In this document: positions 45,076-58,699 of the stretch, piece by piece
How positions within the stretch are numbered: the stretch's first letter is position 1
Layout: each line of letters begins with the position of its first letter
Origin: Undaria pinnatifida
Lineage: Eukaryota; Sar; Phaeophyceae; Laminariales; Alariaceae
Assembly (NCBI GenBank): GCA_012845835.1
Contig: JABAKD010000012.1
Location: 124,001 to 188,000, forward strand
DNA length: 64,000 nt
Direction of reading: 5' to 3'
Notes under the pieces: model-generated
Databases searched by the model: none
What the model was told of the DNA's origin: nothing
Seen by the model: only the letters and a program-made list of their open reading frames with translations
Position numbers and translations under genes: made by a program

Positions 45076-47106
45076 GTGAGTGTGAGAACTCGTACCGATC
45101 AAGAAACTTCCGAAACGAGGCTAACAAAGCGCCAGAAGAATGACACTGAATGGATTACCAAATAGTTGAGACTGGCAATTGAACAAATGAAAACACTACC
45201 TGGGATTCATAGTAAGCAGGAGTGAGAAAGTGTACTACTTAACGGTTAATGACACTGACAAACGTAACGAGTCTTAGAGTTGGGATTGATGAAGAAAACA
45301 AACCTCAGCAACGACGTTGAGAACTGATACGTGAGACCAATTCTGCCATCCCAATCACTTGCTATTGGGTCGTATACGCACACCGTACAATGTTGTTAAA
45401 TTCCGTTAGACTAATGTTTTCTGTTCGTCATTTAGACTATACTTGTAACAGCTGCTTTGTAACACCTGGCGCTGTCCTGTATTATGTCAGTGGCAACTCA
45501 ATGTCTTGATCCTAATGAAACCCTTGGCACATACGAAACAATTCCCAGGTGGGTACTATATACATGTTTGGTATATCCTTGATCCTGCGTAAGATGATAT
45601 CGAAACGTGATAAGTCAAACAAACGACACAGGCAGGTAATAGCTCAACCGGAGCATGGGTGCAAGCGAATGCCGGCACCCATGCGGAGCTCAATTGTAAC
45701 TTTGGTTTCACCCTCGTTTGGAAAATCTTTGTCCCAGGATTTTTGGGAGCGAATCACTTGCAATTAGTGTGAGATTTGTCTCGTAGTCGCAGAAGGGGGC
45801 GCCTACTGCGTAAACTGTAAACCGTCGCCGTTGCCGCCGCTCGCCGTTGGTGGTCCACCTAGAGGCCACCCCAACCGTTTTCAGCTTTCTACAACTATTC
45901 TTGCGATAAAGATTTTGTCGTAATTTTTGTCAGTACAGGGAAAATAGTTCAACCATAAAATAAGAGCAAGTATATTGGGCCGAAACGGCAACCAATCAAC
46001 CGGTTATCAGATCGGAAAACCAAAATTAAATATACCGCAGCCCGCTGCTCCCTGTTCCAACTCAACCCGCAAAGCTCCCGTGCGTATATGTGACACCGTA
46101 CGATAAGAAAGGAAGATATTGTAGAAAAATCTCCGCTTGCTGTTCTTCTCACAAGTCATCGCGAGACATTCGTTTGCTTGTCTGTCGTCTTTGTTTTACA
46201 TATGACCGCGCGGAGTTGATTATTTCGACGGTGATTCGATGCTCCGTTTCCCTCTATCTTTTCCCCTCCCACGCGCGATGCACCGTGTCTAGATAGACCC
46301 ATACGTCGGTGATGACTCACCCCCCGTAGATGCCATCAGGGTCGACGTTTTCGTTTAGAAGATAAGCAACTAAATTTTTCTGCCAAACAATTGGTCGGAG
46401 CAAGCACTCTGTTTGTGTGTTGCTGTTGTTCTCGCACTACTGACTGGCATAAACAGATCCGTGGTCACAGGACAGGCTCCAGTAACTCTTGAGTGGAAGG
46501 ATATCCCAGGGACTATAATATAAACCAAACCCAAAGTGATACACGTATATCTCATGGAAGAAGAAAGTCTTACATGCGCCAAAAAATGTAAAAAATGAAG
46601 TCAAAAGTCAGCGAAAACACATATGCCATGCCCATACTGGTACATACATAGGTTTCAAGCTTCGCAGCTAAACCCGGCTGCACCGGGTGCCACCCAGAAA
46701 ACCAAACCGATGCACCAATCCGAGGAAAACGCAACAACAACACATTAACAACAAGGAAGAAAGAAACGAAAACGAAATAAATGGAAAACGAAGCTAGGAC
46801 AATTATTCGTACGTAATAAGTGACGTAATCTCGCCAGCAGGGGGAGTGTAGCAAGGAGAGGCAAGCTACCCAGCGCTACGAAAAAAACACAATAATTTCG
46901 CCTCCGGTGTGAGGAAAACGAAATGGGAAGAAGAACACCTATTGCGTACTGCTTGCATATCGTATCACAGCACATGATTTACACACGGAAACGATAACCG
47001 CGACCAAAACCGTTGCCCCCATATGCTATTCGCTGTTATGGTTGTGTCCCTCCCGCCTGCTTTCTGCCCTACGGTATACTTTGACACGGGCTTCAACCGC
47101 ACGCAG

Positions 47107-50100
47107 CCGCAGCCGCAGAAGAAACAGCTCCAGGCCTCCTCCGACACCGACCACAGCAAGGTCATTTTCGACATTTCCAGAGACGCCGTGGAGAAGCTGA
47201 TGCTTTATCACCAACACTCTTTCGCCAAGGCGATGGCAGGCCTAGATGAGGCCTTGAACATGCATGTGGAATTCTTTGCGAAGCACTTGGTATTCCCCAT
47301 GCAATCGCCCATCCTGTTCAGAAAGCAGGACATGAGGAGGCAGATCAGGGCCGCCCTCGCCGATGCGGCCAAGGATGTTCCTCGGGAAATAGAGAGGTTC
47401 ACCAAGGCGTGGTCCATCCGGGACAAGCCGGGGATGTCGGTCGACGACGCCAGGGAGCTGGCCAACACGCATTCCGTCGAGAGCAAACTGGGAGGAGTGA
47501 TCGTCCGCTATGTTGTGCATGACAACAAGGACAGTGTGGCTCAGCAGGTGCGCGTGCATGAATGTGCTGTGCTGTGTGTCGGTTGCGTTTTGATTTGGTT
47601 CCCATGGTTGCAGTCGATCATCGTCATGTCCTACTTGTACGCAAATGCCGGTATGTCTTGTGAGACAGTTGCAGTCGACACAGTATAGGCCTATGGTACC
47701 ATCCCGTCCTACCCAGCCAACTGTTTGTTTCCACACTCTCCCGTCCCGTTCCGTTTTCAAGTTTCGGCTTACAATATAAGCCAAACGGTTTCTGACCTTT
47801 TGACCGACTGAGCTCGACAAGAGTAGAGCTACCGGTTGGGATGATAACTGCACCAGTACTTTGGTTTTTAGGATTAGCGCATACAAATGATGGTCTGGTT
47901 GCGCGAGCGAAATGTCTTCGAGGTCATGGTTCCGGTGGTGATGGATGATGGATGATGGATGATGTTGACGTTGAGCTCCCCATGTTAGGAGCTCAGACAA
48001 AATCTTAGAATCTGCTCCCCTCTTTCATGTGGGGTGACTCCCATGCACTATGTATGGCACTCCCCAAGCGCATGCAACAAGCCGCCGACCTCCACGGTCT
48101 GCCCGGAGCCGGGTGCAACGATAACTCGAACAGGCCCAAACGGTGAGTTAGTAAGGTAGCCAGTGAATGACTAACGAGTGGCTGAAGGATTGAGCTATGA
48201 ATAGTGAGTGAGAGGGTGGAGCGTATACATATGCTGTTGCACTACACCCTCTCACTCCCCAACTCGACCCTTTAGCCACTCATAACTCATCCACCGGCTA
48301 GCTCACCAATTCACCGTTTGGGCCTGTTCGAGTTATCTTTGCATCCGGTGCCAGGCTGACCGTGGAGGTCGGCCTATTGCACCGGTATGAGGAGTGGCAC
48401 GGCGCGTGGTGGTGTTGCGACGGTGTAAAGAAGCGTAAGCAAGTGGTGCAGTGTAAAACTATCATTAGCCTTGTTTTGGAGATGAACTGCTGAACATCTC
48501 CCCATCGCGCAGGGCTGCATGTACCTGGTACATGCAGTTACACGGTGTTCGTGCCACAACACAACAACACCCACCTTTCCGGCTCTCCGTTTGAATCGCT
48601 CCCACCGCCCTCCCTCCCTCCCTCCCTCCCTCGTCTGCTCCGACTGTATTTCGACATCTCAGGCGGTAGGCAACACCACCGAGCTTCCGCTTCCGACCAG
48701 TATCATTCTCCAACAAGACAAGTCCGATGACACCATCGTCGCCAAGCCGCCCGTCTCCACGCCGCCGATACCCGGCAGCCAGACCGACACACCGGTAGCG
48801 AACCCAGCACCCCCGTCGTCTAGAGGCCTGGTCGAGAAGACCGGCATCGCTGAAGAGCTCGTCGCGGATGCTCTTCTTGACAGAAACGACCCCAACTGTT
48901 CGGGTCCTTCTAAGCCCCCGCCTCTTTGCTTGTCGGACCAAGAGGGGTCCGAGCCACCGCCCACACCGCCACTTTCACCGCCGCCGGCTTCTGCGTCCAT
49001 GGACCAACTTCCATCGCCCGCTGAGCCGACCCCGCTAGTGCTGCTGCCGCCTTTAATCGTCGATCAGGTCGTGGTGGGTGGCTCCATGGGCAGCCAAAAT
49101 GACGGCGACGACTCCTGCGGTGGCGACTCCTGCGCGTCCTACAAGCCTCTGCCCCTTTCCTCTTCAAGCGAAGAGGGGTCCCCGTCACCGTCCACGCCGC
49201 TGCCCTCGTCGACATCGGCCTCTTCCATGGACGAGCCTCCGCAATCACCGGATATCGAACCGCCGTTGCTCGCACGACCATCGTCTACGCAGCCCACAGC
49301 GCAGCCGCTAGTACGACCGCCGCCGCCACCGCCAGCGAGCACCTTCTCGGCCAACCCGCTGGGAGGCATGTTCTCCCCCCCCTTGGACCAGCCCCGAGTC
49401 ATTGCCGTCATCACCGACATCCTCTGCTCGAAGAGGGTGATGAACGACCGCAAGAAGGCCGTGAGAGTGTTGGCGAAGCTGGAAAGTGGGTGCATTTGCG
49501 GCGAGGACATGGAGTGGATTGTAAGGGGGATGAAGACTCTCAAGGCAAAGAGAGAACTCAAGCAGCGGCACGGCGGGCTGGTCTTCGCGGGGCCTCAATA
49601 TGGGACTCCACTGTACAAGACGGGTAACGGGATTCGCCGCCTGCTGCGTGGGGTGAGTTTGAGTGGCGTACGGACATACGGTCGTTACGAATGCATTGTA
49701 GTTCATAAAAAGCATGTTATACTCTATGGTCAGGACTCGGCATACTTCAACAGTAGCTAGACCTGAGTATCTGTTTTTTGCCCTCTCCCATCGTTTGCGA
49801 CATTTTTGGCGGTGGTCGTCTGTGGGCTACAGGGTTTACGACGAAGCTATGCATGGTGTAGTTTTCGCGCTTTTCATTATCGTGTTTTGATAGAACGTGG
49901 ACATTGCTGTATGAGCTATTGGAGTAACAACCGTTTTCTCCAACCCCTTGGCACAACTAGACCCAGCTAGTGTTGGCAATCAACAAAAACAAGCAGCAGT
50001 TTATTTATTATGATTATAATCCAGGCAAAGCCGTGCAGGCCGTTGATTTGATTACGTTACGCTGTTGTTTCTAATCATAACCAATCAAAATTCATGAAGG

Positions 50101-50830
50101 CCTCGATGAATTTCGTTATTTTTAGTTGCCTGGTTTTCGATATTCAGTATCCAGCGGACGGGCGAAGTTTAACTCGTTTGTTACTGTGGTTTACAAATAT
50201 GAGCATATACATGTTTAACTCAAATACCATGTGATTTGGTACCGAAACAGGGGATGCGGTTCTAAACAGGTGCGGTCCTTCGCCTACTGATTGTGGGAAA
50301 ACTACTTGGGAATAGTGTAGGTTCATTTCGCCCAGTAGCGAAACGGTTAAGCTTACCGCACTATGATTGAGTTTTATCGTGTGTTCAGTTTCAACTCGTT
50401 TGGTCGAAGATTTAGTGCCCTCTCGCATGGTACACTTGCCGTTTATCCCACCACCCTACGATACGACTGTCACCATGATCACTAATCAGTCCTTACCGTG
50501 CTAAGCGCGCACCACAACAAATCGGCCCTTCGTTTGTTTCCCGTGTGATTCTTGTCCTACAAACCAAACTGAATATTCCAGGTGGCCTAAAAAGCATGCA
50601 GGTGGGACAAAGTTCGTGGTTTGCGTCTCCTCCAGCTCGGGAAAAGCTTCCAACAACGCGAAGATGATCACCGGCATCATCTCGCCTTCATCATCGGACG
50701 AACCAGCACCCGCATCAGACACGCCAGCGGCGAACCGGTGATGGACGGCGATGTTCCCGGACTCGAAGACTGGTCCAAAATCCGCGGCAACCTCGACGAC
50801 GGGTGTCGGCTATGGGCGTGGGTCTACTAG
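47107..50830 (+). pseudogene. Copy of the unrecognised proline-rich gene, last exon frameshifted (U3)
   Basis: Exons: 47107-47547 (441 bp, open), 48663-49652 (990 bp, open) and 50582-50830 (249 bp). The last exon has an extra C at about 50587 (GTGGCCTAA), which makes its third codon a stop. A compensating 1-base loss near 50722 restores the end of the frame. Both changes lie in the indel-rich part of U3, so the damage may be an assembly error. Up to 49652 the copy is coding-competent and lacks the U2 frameshift. Confidence 0.6.
48055..48400. mobile_element. Foldback element (U3)
   Basis: Nearly identical to the U2 copy, in the same intron. Confidence 0.8.
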
Positions 50831-50857
50831 GGAGATGTGTCCGCCCTACGGTCTGTT

Positions 50858-50892
50858 GATCCGGATCGGTCGGTCGGTTGTCGGTCGGTCGA
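50858..50892. repeat. (GGTC)n microsatellite, short and interrupted (U3)
   Basis: Four to five units broken by GGTTG and preceded by GATCCGGATC. It lies in the indel-rich block. Confidence 0.85.
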
Positions 50893-51661
50893 CGAGTAGA
50901 GTCGTACACTACACTGAACAGACGGACTGGTTTGCACTCGATCTTTGAGACTAGCCTCTGTGCAGTAGGAATTATCACAGAAACAATGACCGCGATTAAG
51001 AGGAGGGAGGGAATTTCATCTGTTCTATCAGTATGCGGTTCCGATGTGTATCATTTAGGGTGTCAGTTTGTATGGGGCCTGCCGTTTTCTGCGGCGAGGA
51101 AGTCGAACTGCAGTAATGCACCGGTACATTGTACGGTTGGGATGAGATAGTGTTGGTGGATTTGTTTGAAAGGGACTAGTGTGATTGGTGGAAATACCCT
51201 GGTCGACTGGTGTTGTCATCCGTGGATACCACGAGTATTCTCTATGATGATATGCTGGTGTGACGGGGTGGGCTGTCGAGCTCCAGAGACTACAGGTACA
51301 TTGGGTCGGGTTGGGTCGGACTTAGGTTGGGATGGTGTTCGGGGTGGGTTGGTGTGCGGCAGCATGTGGGTGGATATATTGGGAGGTGGCGGGTAGGCCG
51401 ACAAGGTAGTGACACGACGAGCAGAGCTTCGCCGGGGTTTGGTTGGTTTGCGCCGGACGAGCGTTTTGATAAAGTACGAGGTAGTACCTGGTAAAGACGT
51501 AGTACCGGTAAATAGGCTAACATAACGTTCATAGCTTCCAGATGCGACTTCGTCTTGGGTTTTGCTCTTCTCACCGCCTATGAAGATTGGGGATTCTGAG
51601 CCTGACGTTATCGGAGGCTAAACATGAGATAACCTGGCGACACCTGATATAATAATAAGCG

Positions 51662-52262
51662 CCAACTCTTCCCCCCCGTCCCCCGATCCCCCCCCCTTCC
51701 GCCTATTTGTCCAAACGCCCCACTCACAATCGAATTCGGTCAGAGTAATAAAACACCTAGGCGCGCTTGATATCACGTCGTTGTCTTTCTGACCATCCAT
51801 GACGTAGTTTTCAAATATTTTCCGCCCCCCCCCCCAAAAAAAAAAGCCCCCCTCCGACGCCCCCTCTTTTCCAACCACCTGCACGATCGCCTAGACCTAG
51901 CACCACGCGTATAACAAGCCTCTACATATCTTTGATATCACAGACGAATGTATTTGAATATTATTTGTGACCCAAACCTCCTAAAATTCCCCCCCCCCCC
52001 CCTCCCCCCCCCCCTCTCGCTCTCATATGCTCAAACGCCCCACCTAATATCGAAATCCGCCAGATAAATAAACACTTCAAGCACAGGATATCACCTCACA
52101 CCTTTCGAGAGCCATCCATGCCGCCGCGTTCCCCCCCCCCCACCGTGAACGCCCCCTTCTCTTCCCATCACCTGCAGCCATCGCCTAGACCTAGCACTAC
52201 ACGTATAACAAATCCCTCACCTAAAACCCTTCCTTCCCCCCCCCCGCCCCCCCGCCCCCTTC

Positions 52263-52297
<35 letters not shown>

Positions 52298-52683
52298 CCC
52301 CCCCGCCCCCTTCCACCCCCCCCCCCCCCCCGCGCCCCGCCCGCCGCCCCCACCTCCCCCCCTCCCCACCAACCCATCCCAACCCCACCCCCTCGAACAC
52401 ATCCACCCTCTCGTTCGACTCCTGATTGGACGACTACCCCAGGATATACATGATAAACTGATGTATTATTTCCAAAACCGTCACATTCATCCCCCTCAAA
52501 ATAATGTATAGTTTTCCCGCACATATTGAGCTGCCCCACACGCCCACCCCCGCCCCAACCCCCCCCCTATATGATAAACTGGTGCTTTTTTTTTTCTAAA
52601 ACCGTCAGATTTATCCCTTTGAAAGGATTTATAGCTTACATGCACAAATTCCCGCCCCCCGCCCCCGCCTCCCCCCCCCCCCC

Positions 52684-52718
<35 letters not shown>

Positions 52719-53076
52719 AACCCCGCTCGCTTTTGATCAAAACCAGCCCCCACGTCCTTCAAAACTCCGCCCCCCCCTCACCGGTTATTCGACTTACAGG
52801 ATTCACTTGATAAAATGATACATTTCCCTCCACAGCTGTCAGATTTTGTCCCCCTCAGAAACGGGTTTTATAGTTTCCGCGCACAGACTGACTAAAATCA
52901 CCCTGTTGCCCTGATAGCTACAACTGTAGTTGTAAGGGGAGTCGCCGACCTATATCCAATGAGAAAGCACAACTCGTAATACGCCATCGGAGTATCACAC
53001 ACAGCTTGCAAAGGAGTTTCGACGAAATCTTCGATCTCACAGCTGGAGTGTATTTCATTTTTTACAATAATAAGCG
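51662..53076. mobile_element. Poly-C-rich insertion absent from U1 (U3)
   Basis: Same insertion with AATAATAAGCG at 51651-51661 and 53066-53076. C-tract lengths and single bases differ from U2, as expected from slippage or from homopolymer sequencing error. Confidence 0.72.
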
Positions 53077-53289
53077 ATGATGCCCCTTGTTTACAGTAAC
53101 ATAACAAAGCCTTTTGCGTCGTTGTATTTTAGTTTTTTTATCTTGCCGTGGATGGGGCAAAACAAATGCTAAAGTTCACTACACTTCCGACGTATGTTCG
53201 TACATGTGTCGCGTGTCAATGTACCTCAATTGCATACTCTTAATCCAGCTGGTTTTCTGGCGTGTCCTTCGGTTCCCGTGATGGCGATA

Positions 53290-53815
53290 GCGCGAACTGT
53301 CCCTACCGGCTGTCCCCGTTACTACTCCAACAGCGAAGGGCTGCCGTTATGTACGAATTCGTGAGTATGCCCACGACCTGACCCCTGGGGTTCAGGTGCG
53401 GTGGAGATTGCAAACCCGGGACGGCATCATTCTGGGTAGTGTGGGACTTGCCAAGCTCACTCACTGGCAAAACACCCGGCTATGAGAAAACATTCCGCCG
53501 GACTTGGTCCAGTTACGGTCCTCTACCCATTTGGGCGTTGGTTCGTTGTGCATTGTTGGCTTTTTCCGCAACCAATCCGTCCAATATGAGGATATACCCT
53601 ATGAAGATATACACTATGCTGATAATGATGACGATGATGACGATGACAATGCTGATGACATTGGTGAGACAGTCAGGTATCAGATGGAGAAGGCGACGAC
53701 AACGACGATCTGATGACCAACGATGATGATCATGCCAATGCAGCGCGTGTACATTCTCGTAGACTGCACATCATATGGAATGCAACGTTCATACTCCAAA
53801 CTCGTACATTACATT
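53290..53815 (+). pseudogene. Decayed acidic-tail reading frame (U3)
   Basis: Same sequence as 31230-31802 but broken by several 1-2 base deletions (for example in the MPIRPDP stretch near 53372 and in GGTGAGACAGTC near 53665). The region is part of the indel-rich block, so the breaks may be technical. Confidence 0.4.
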
Positions 53816-54097
53816 CTGAGGTCAACGTACAATTTGATTGATTATTTGGTTATCCTCTTCCTGCTGGCTATGGGTGATCGACAGTTGAGCGGGACGGTCG
53901 GAGGTCACGCAGATAGCAGCAGCTAATGCAGCAGGCTCTAAGTTTACAATGATAATGGCAATGCTACAGTGGACAATAATCCATATCAGTCAGCACTAAT
54001 TGGATCATGTCTTGGCTAATGTTACTTACTTGACCCGAGATACACTGGTTCCCATGGTAGTGTCACTGCTGCTTGCGCTGTGTTGTATCATTTAACA
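53809..54097. other. 293-bp-type segment absent from U1 (U3)
   Basis: Counterpart of 31792-32084, slightly shortened by small deletions. Confidence 0.6.
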
Positions 54098-54309
54098 GCT
54101 TTAGTTACTCACAAAAATTACGCATTAACATGATACGATTTTACCTCTTGAGTGACCGCTCCGTCAAATTAAACCAGTAGTCTACATAAAGGCAAATATA
54201 TCCTTCGACGCGACCAAAATGACCAGTCGCTCATAAAATATAAATTACAGATGCTGCAAGTGTGCTTGAGATTCCCTGGGCCTAATACTCCCTGGTCGTA
54301 CACCTGGCG

Positions 54310-55012
54310 GTCTTCTAGATCTGTGACCGCTTGTTTGCCAGCTTGCTAAAGCCATCGTTTTTCTCATGCCCTCGCTCCTTTGACTCTCGAGGATCTTTGT
54401 CCACCAGCCTTTGCTCCGGATTTCCGTGTCTCAAACATGCTTTCCATCGTGGATATCATTCTGCGCTGTCAGCGCCGGCGAGGTGTCCAGACCGTCTACG
54501 GCCTGCGCTTGAACGCCATCGTGAGCTCACGACACCTCTTCACGCTAAACTTGCCAGTCGGTCAGGCTGCACCATCGCGTGTGGCTTGCCTCGGTGGGAG
54601 ATTCGAAGTTGAATTTTCTCCACACGCAACCAGACAGTCCCGTTTCAGAGTGTTTCGACAATAATTGGGTTCGGTTGCGGTCACGTTGGGAGGCCCTCCG
54701 CTTTTACGACTTGGCGCAGTATCGCTGCTTTCTGAGTCCAGCTGCTATTGCCGGAGGAGCTGTATCTGCTGGTTCTGTCGCGAGGTACGGATTGCCTCTG
54801 GGCGACTTGATGTACCCATTCCGCCATCGAAATACTTTGCCAGCCATCCTGGCTGCTTGTTTCACACGATACGGTTTGCCGGATTCCAAGCGATACACGG
54901 CACACACGCTTGCGTCACTTGTAGTCGAGGTTTCCCTGATACGTCCTGGCTCGTCATCGCCGAGCATTGGAGGTGGGTGGTCTCGAAGCGGAGCTGTTCG
55001 TGTCGGAGTTAG
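54310..55012 (-). pseudogene. Transposase-like remnant (U3)
   Basis: Same remnant with additional small deletions in the indel-rich block, which break the frame further. Confidence 0.28.
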
Positions 55013-55339
55013 GGGGTTGAGTTGATGATGTGGATTCAAAATGAATATTGTTCATGGGGATTTTGTTGGCGTGTGCTCAAACGGGTTCGAGGTTGATTCT
55101 CAACCAATAAAACTAGGCCTGACAAGTAGCTTTTCGATACCTGTGTCTATCTTCACCTTGTCGTGCATTGCTCTATCAAAAACTATCGAGATAGTGCTTT
55201 TTAGTTCCATGAAGCGCCCTCTGGAGGCACGTGCAATCCGCCATTACTCGTGCTGTATTTGGTTGCACGACGTGAAAGTAGGGCGTTCTAATGAAAGCTC
55301 TCGACCATAACGTTTCGAGGTATACTCAATCAGTTCATT

Positions 55340-56440
55340 CACTAAATGCTATAGGGCCGGAGAGCGATTAACCTGGGAGTTCAAAATGCGCCTTACGGGT
55401 GGATTCACCATAATATCGTAGACAAACGACTGATCATCCACCAACGACCATCTCTTCGTCGCACCAACGCGCGAGAACGATAGCCCAAAAATCGACAGCA
55501 GGGCTGTCAAGCACTGTAATATCCTAGCGCGGTAGAATACTACGGTGGCGTGGGGCGGCATTGCTATTGGCTCAAACGATCTATCTCTGCCAGCACCAGG
55601 GGTGCTATCACGACCACTGAACCTCAACGTGCTGATTGACTGACAGCAGAGCTTCAGGACATTGCTGTCAACACGAAGCTCCAACCCTACCCGTCATTGA
55701 AAATATTTTTGGGAGTGGTGTTCCTCATATAAACCGTTCTGTCCACGATCGTCTGGCCCACCAAGTGTCTGTGCTTGTTCGTCATCCTAGAGGGTACGAA
55801 ACGACGCCCATGTTACCACCAGACACATTGCAGAGAACCACCTACTCCGGACTGCAGTCAAACACCTCAAAGGTGATGAAAATCAGGACATACAACCGGA
55901 CATGCTGTAGGTCCACGTCGTGCCGGGCGAGCCCTTTGAACAACTCGACCTCTTTGATCGGGCTGGGACGTTCAGCGGCGACAGTGTGTTGCCTTGGGCG
56001 CAGAGGTGGCGTCCCCGCCGGCCGTTACCAATGCAGGAGTCGCGGCAAAACTTGCTGTACCGAGCCGCTAAGTGAATGGGCGATCAGCCATTGGCGTTAA
56101 TGGTAACCTTGGCCACCCTGTGATGCGCAGCAGGGCGACTGGGATGCGCTGTACACCGTGTCCAACACCTGTACCGCCAAATGGAGGGACGTCGATTGTT
56201 GATAACCTCGGACGTGATGTTCGCCTCTGTAGGCAGGAGGAAGTCGACGATGCCTACGTGCGCCCGGTTGTGTTGTAGAACACGGCATATTGTACAATGC
56301 CGTCTCGTGGAGGAAGTTGACGACATTCACCTTCACTCCTTGCTCCAGGACGGAGTCGGTACTTCCAGGTGTCCGATGAGGGCGGCAACGTCCATCGAGG
56401 ATTCATCGATGCTGTCGCGAGTGCTGATGGTGTGAGGAAA
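55340..56440 (-). pseudogene. Ankyrin-repeat pseudogene (U3)
   Basis: Same pseudogene, with additional 1-4 base indels (for example near 55970, 56148, 56216 and 56401). Confidence 0.58.
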
Positions 56441-56963
56441 GAAGTGGGCCTCCTCAAGGGCTGGGCAGAGCGGCCCATATGAAAACTACATCCCATGGGC
56501 CGCGACCCGGGCACGGTCTATCCTATTTTCAACATTCTTGGCCCGGTCCGGCCCATCCCACTTTCAAAATTCTTGGCCCGGCGTGGCCCGGCCCATGACA
56601 AGTTTCAGATCGGCCCGGCCTGGCCCGGTCCGGCTCGCAGCGTCATTTCTCGCGACATCCCATGCAGGCTCTAACGGTATACCTTAGAGCTCCACGGACA
56701 CCCGCAAATCTCAAAATTGGATGTGGCGTGAACCGGCGATATATTACAGCATCTTTGGCTCACGCTCATGTATGAGCGGGCTTGGCGTTAGCCTAAAAAA
56801 CCTTTCACAAAAAATACCATTGGTCAAGTTTCTTTTCAATCACTGTAAGATTGTATAACTACTGGAATGCGCAACCTGCTATCGATGTGGATGCACCCCA
56901 ACTAAGTCACCGCGGGCAAACCGCGCGAGATCCTGCGAGTACCGGTACGAGTGTCCGCCAGTG

Positions 56964-57166
56964 ATTGATTCTACGATAGCCCCCCCCCCAAAACCAGCTA
57001 TTTCTTTAACGAACGTTTTCCTGGCTGCTTGACACGAGGAAGGATGCAATGAAAACCACAATTCACTATTGTCTGTTTGCAAGGGACTTTCGAACAGTGG
57101 CGTCGGGGAGCTGATTACAAAACCGGAAATTTCGTTGAAGAAAAATTGCGTAGAACGACTCCAGTG
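56964..57166. mobile_element. 205-bp-type segment absent from U1 (U3)
   Basis: Same segment with CCAGTG at 56958-56963 and 57161-57166. It is slightly altered by small indels. Confidence 0.58.
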
Positions 57167-57564
57167 TTCAGCGATTGTTTGAGCTATCGTCTGTGAGCGC
57201 TCGCGCTGTATCCAGCGAGCATCTCCGAGAGAACACAGGCGAGGCGCACGCGATCACCCGCGAGCTCCTTCGAAAAACACTCGCGAGCGTCGCCAAGTGG
57301 TTTACGTGCTCTTGGAGTGGTGTTCCGAGTACTTGCGGGGTTCCGCGCGCAAGCGTATTCTTGAGTGCCCGTGATCTAACGACAACAGGAACTCCCGCGG
57401 GCACCCGTGTGGAGTCGCATGGGAGATGCGTGGGAATTCTCACAGTACTTTATACGGGAAGGCCCCCTACTAGGAACATCCACGATGTACCGCGAGAATA
57501 ATTTGGAACCCACGGGTTCCCATGGGCACCCGTGGCGAACTGCGGTTCTGTCATTTAATACTCG

Positions 57565-57745
57565 TTGTTGTGGATTTTTTCTATTCTGATAGCTCCATTT
57601 CTTGCAGCAGCAGTATACAGCTACCAGGCCAACGGAGACGATGCCGATGACGTAAGGCATGACTGAAGACAGGCAAACGAATCCGCCTACCACATACGCT
57701 ACCAGCTCAGCAGTGGCTTGTGGTCGTACGAGCGAATAGCAGTAT
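57565..57745 (-). CDS. Hydrophobic candidate exon (U3)
   Basis: Counterpart of 13590-13771. The hydrophobic core is intact, while flanking bases show small indels. Confidence 0.27.
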
Positions 57746-58699
57746 GGTAATTCATATATATATGAATGGCGTTTGATGGCGCCCGCCAATGAAGCACGCC
57801 CAAGACCTTGACTTCAGCCGCCAGTGGCATTAAACACGCGGTGGTATGCTGCCCAAGTTAAACGGCTCCTGAGATTGAAAATATTTGCGTTATGCGGAGA
57901 GCTGTCCCATGTTCAGCTAGGAGCTCGGGTAGAGGGATCTGGGAACTAAACGAGGGATCTGGGAATGGCGGCTGGGATTGAAACTGTTCGCGGAGAGCCA
58001 GCCCACGTTCAGCTAGGAGCTCGGATAGAGGGGTGGGGGACCAGAGCTCACCCCGAGGCTCTAGTCCCGCATGTCGACGTCAGACGAAAATACATTGCAG
58101 CTGAACGAGGGATCTGGTAATTGCGGAATGAAAGAACGCCCAAAACCACTCCTGGGCATCAAAATGGCGTGTATACGGAGCTAATTTGCAGTACTGCGTA
58201 AGGAGCTCGACAATTTTTTCAAAACATGAAATGGCAGGGGCATGTGTGTGGGAAGGGTGGTCAATGCATACCAGGAGTAGTTATAGCGGTAGTGGTAGCA
58301 GCAGTACCGTATACAGTATCAAGAGCGCGACGCAAACTAAGCACTATGATCCCGCTCGCTCAATGAAGCGAGTCGAAAACATTCTGGGTGGTCGACGGTG
58401 GGCATTGTAAGGAGGTGAATATGATGAGTGGCCGACGGTGGGCATTGTAAGGAGGTGAATAAGTAAGTGGACGTCAGACGAAAAAAATGTGATGTCGCTC
58501 GCTCAACGAAGCTGGCCGATGACATTGTAAATGGCCGGACGATGGGCATTCATTGTCAAGAGGTGGAGAAAACGGTAGTGGCCGACGGTGGGTGCGTTGT
58601 ATGGAGATGCCGCGTATTGGCAACAAATGGTCATATATGAAACACAAAACACTACCGGAACTCGCGCAAATAATAGTTGAGCAAACCGAAGATCTTAGT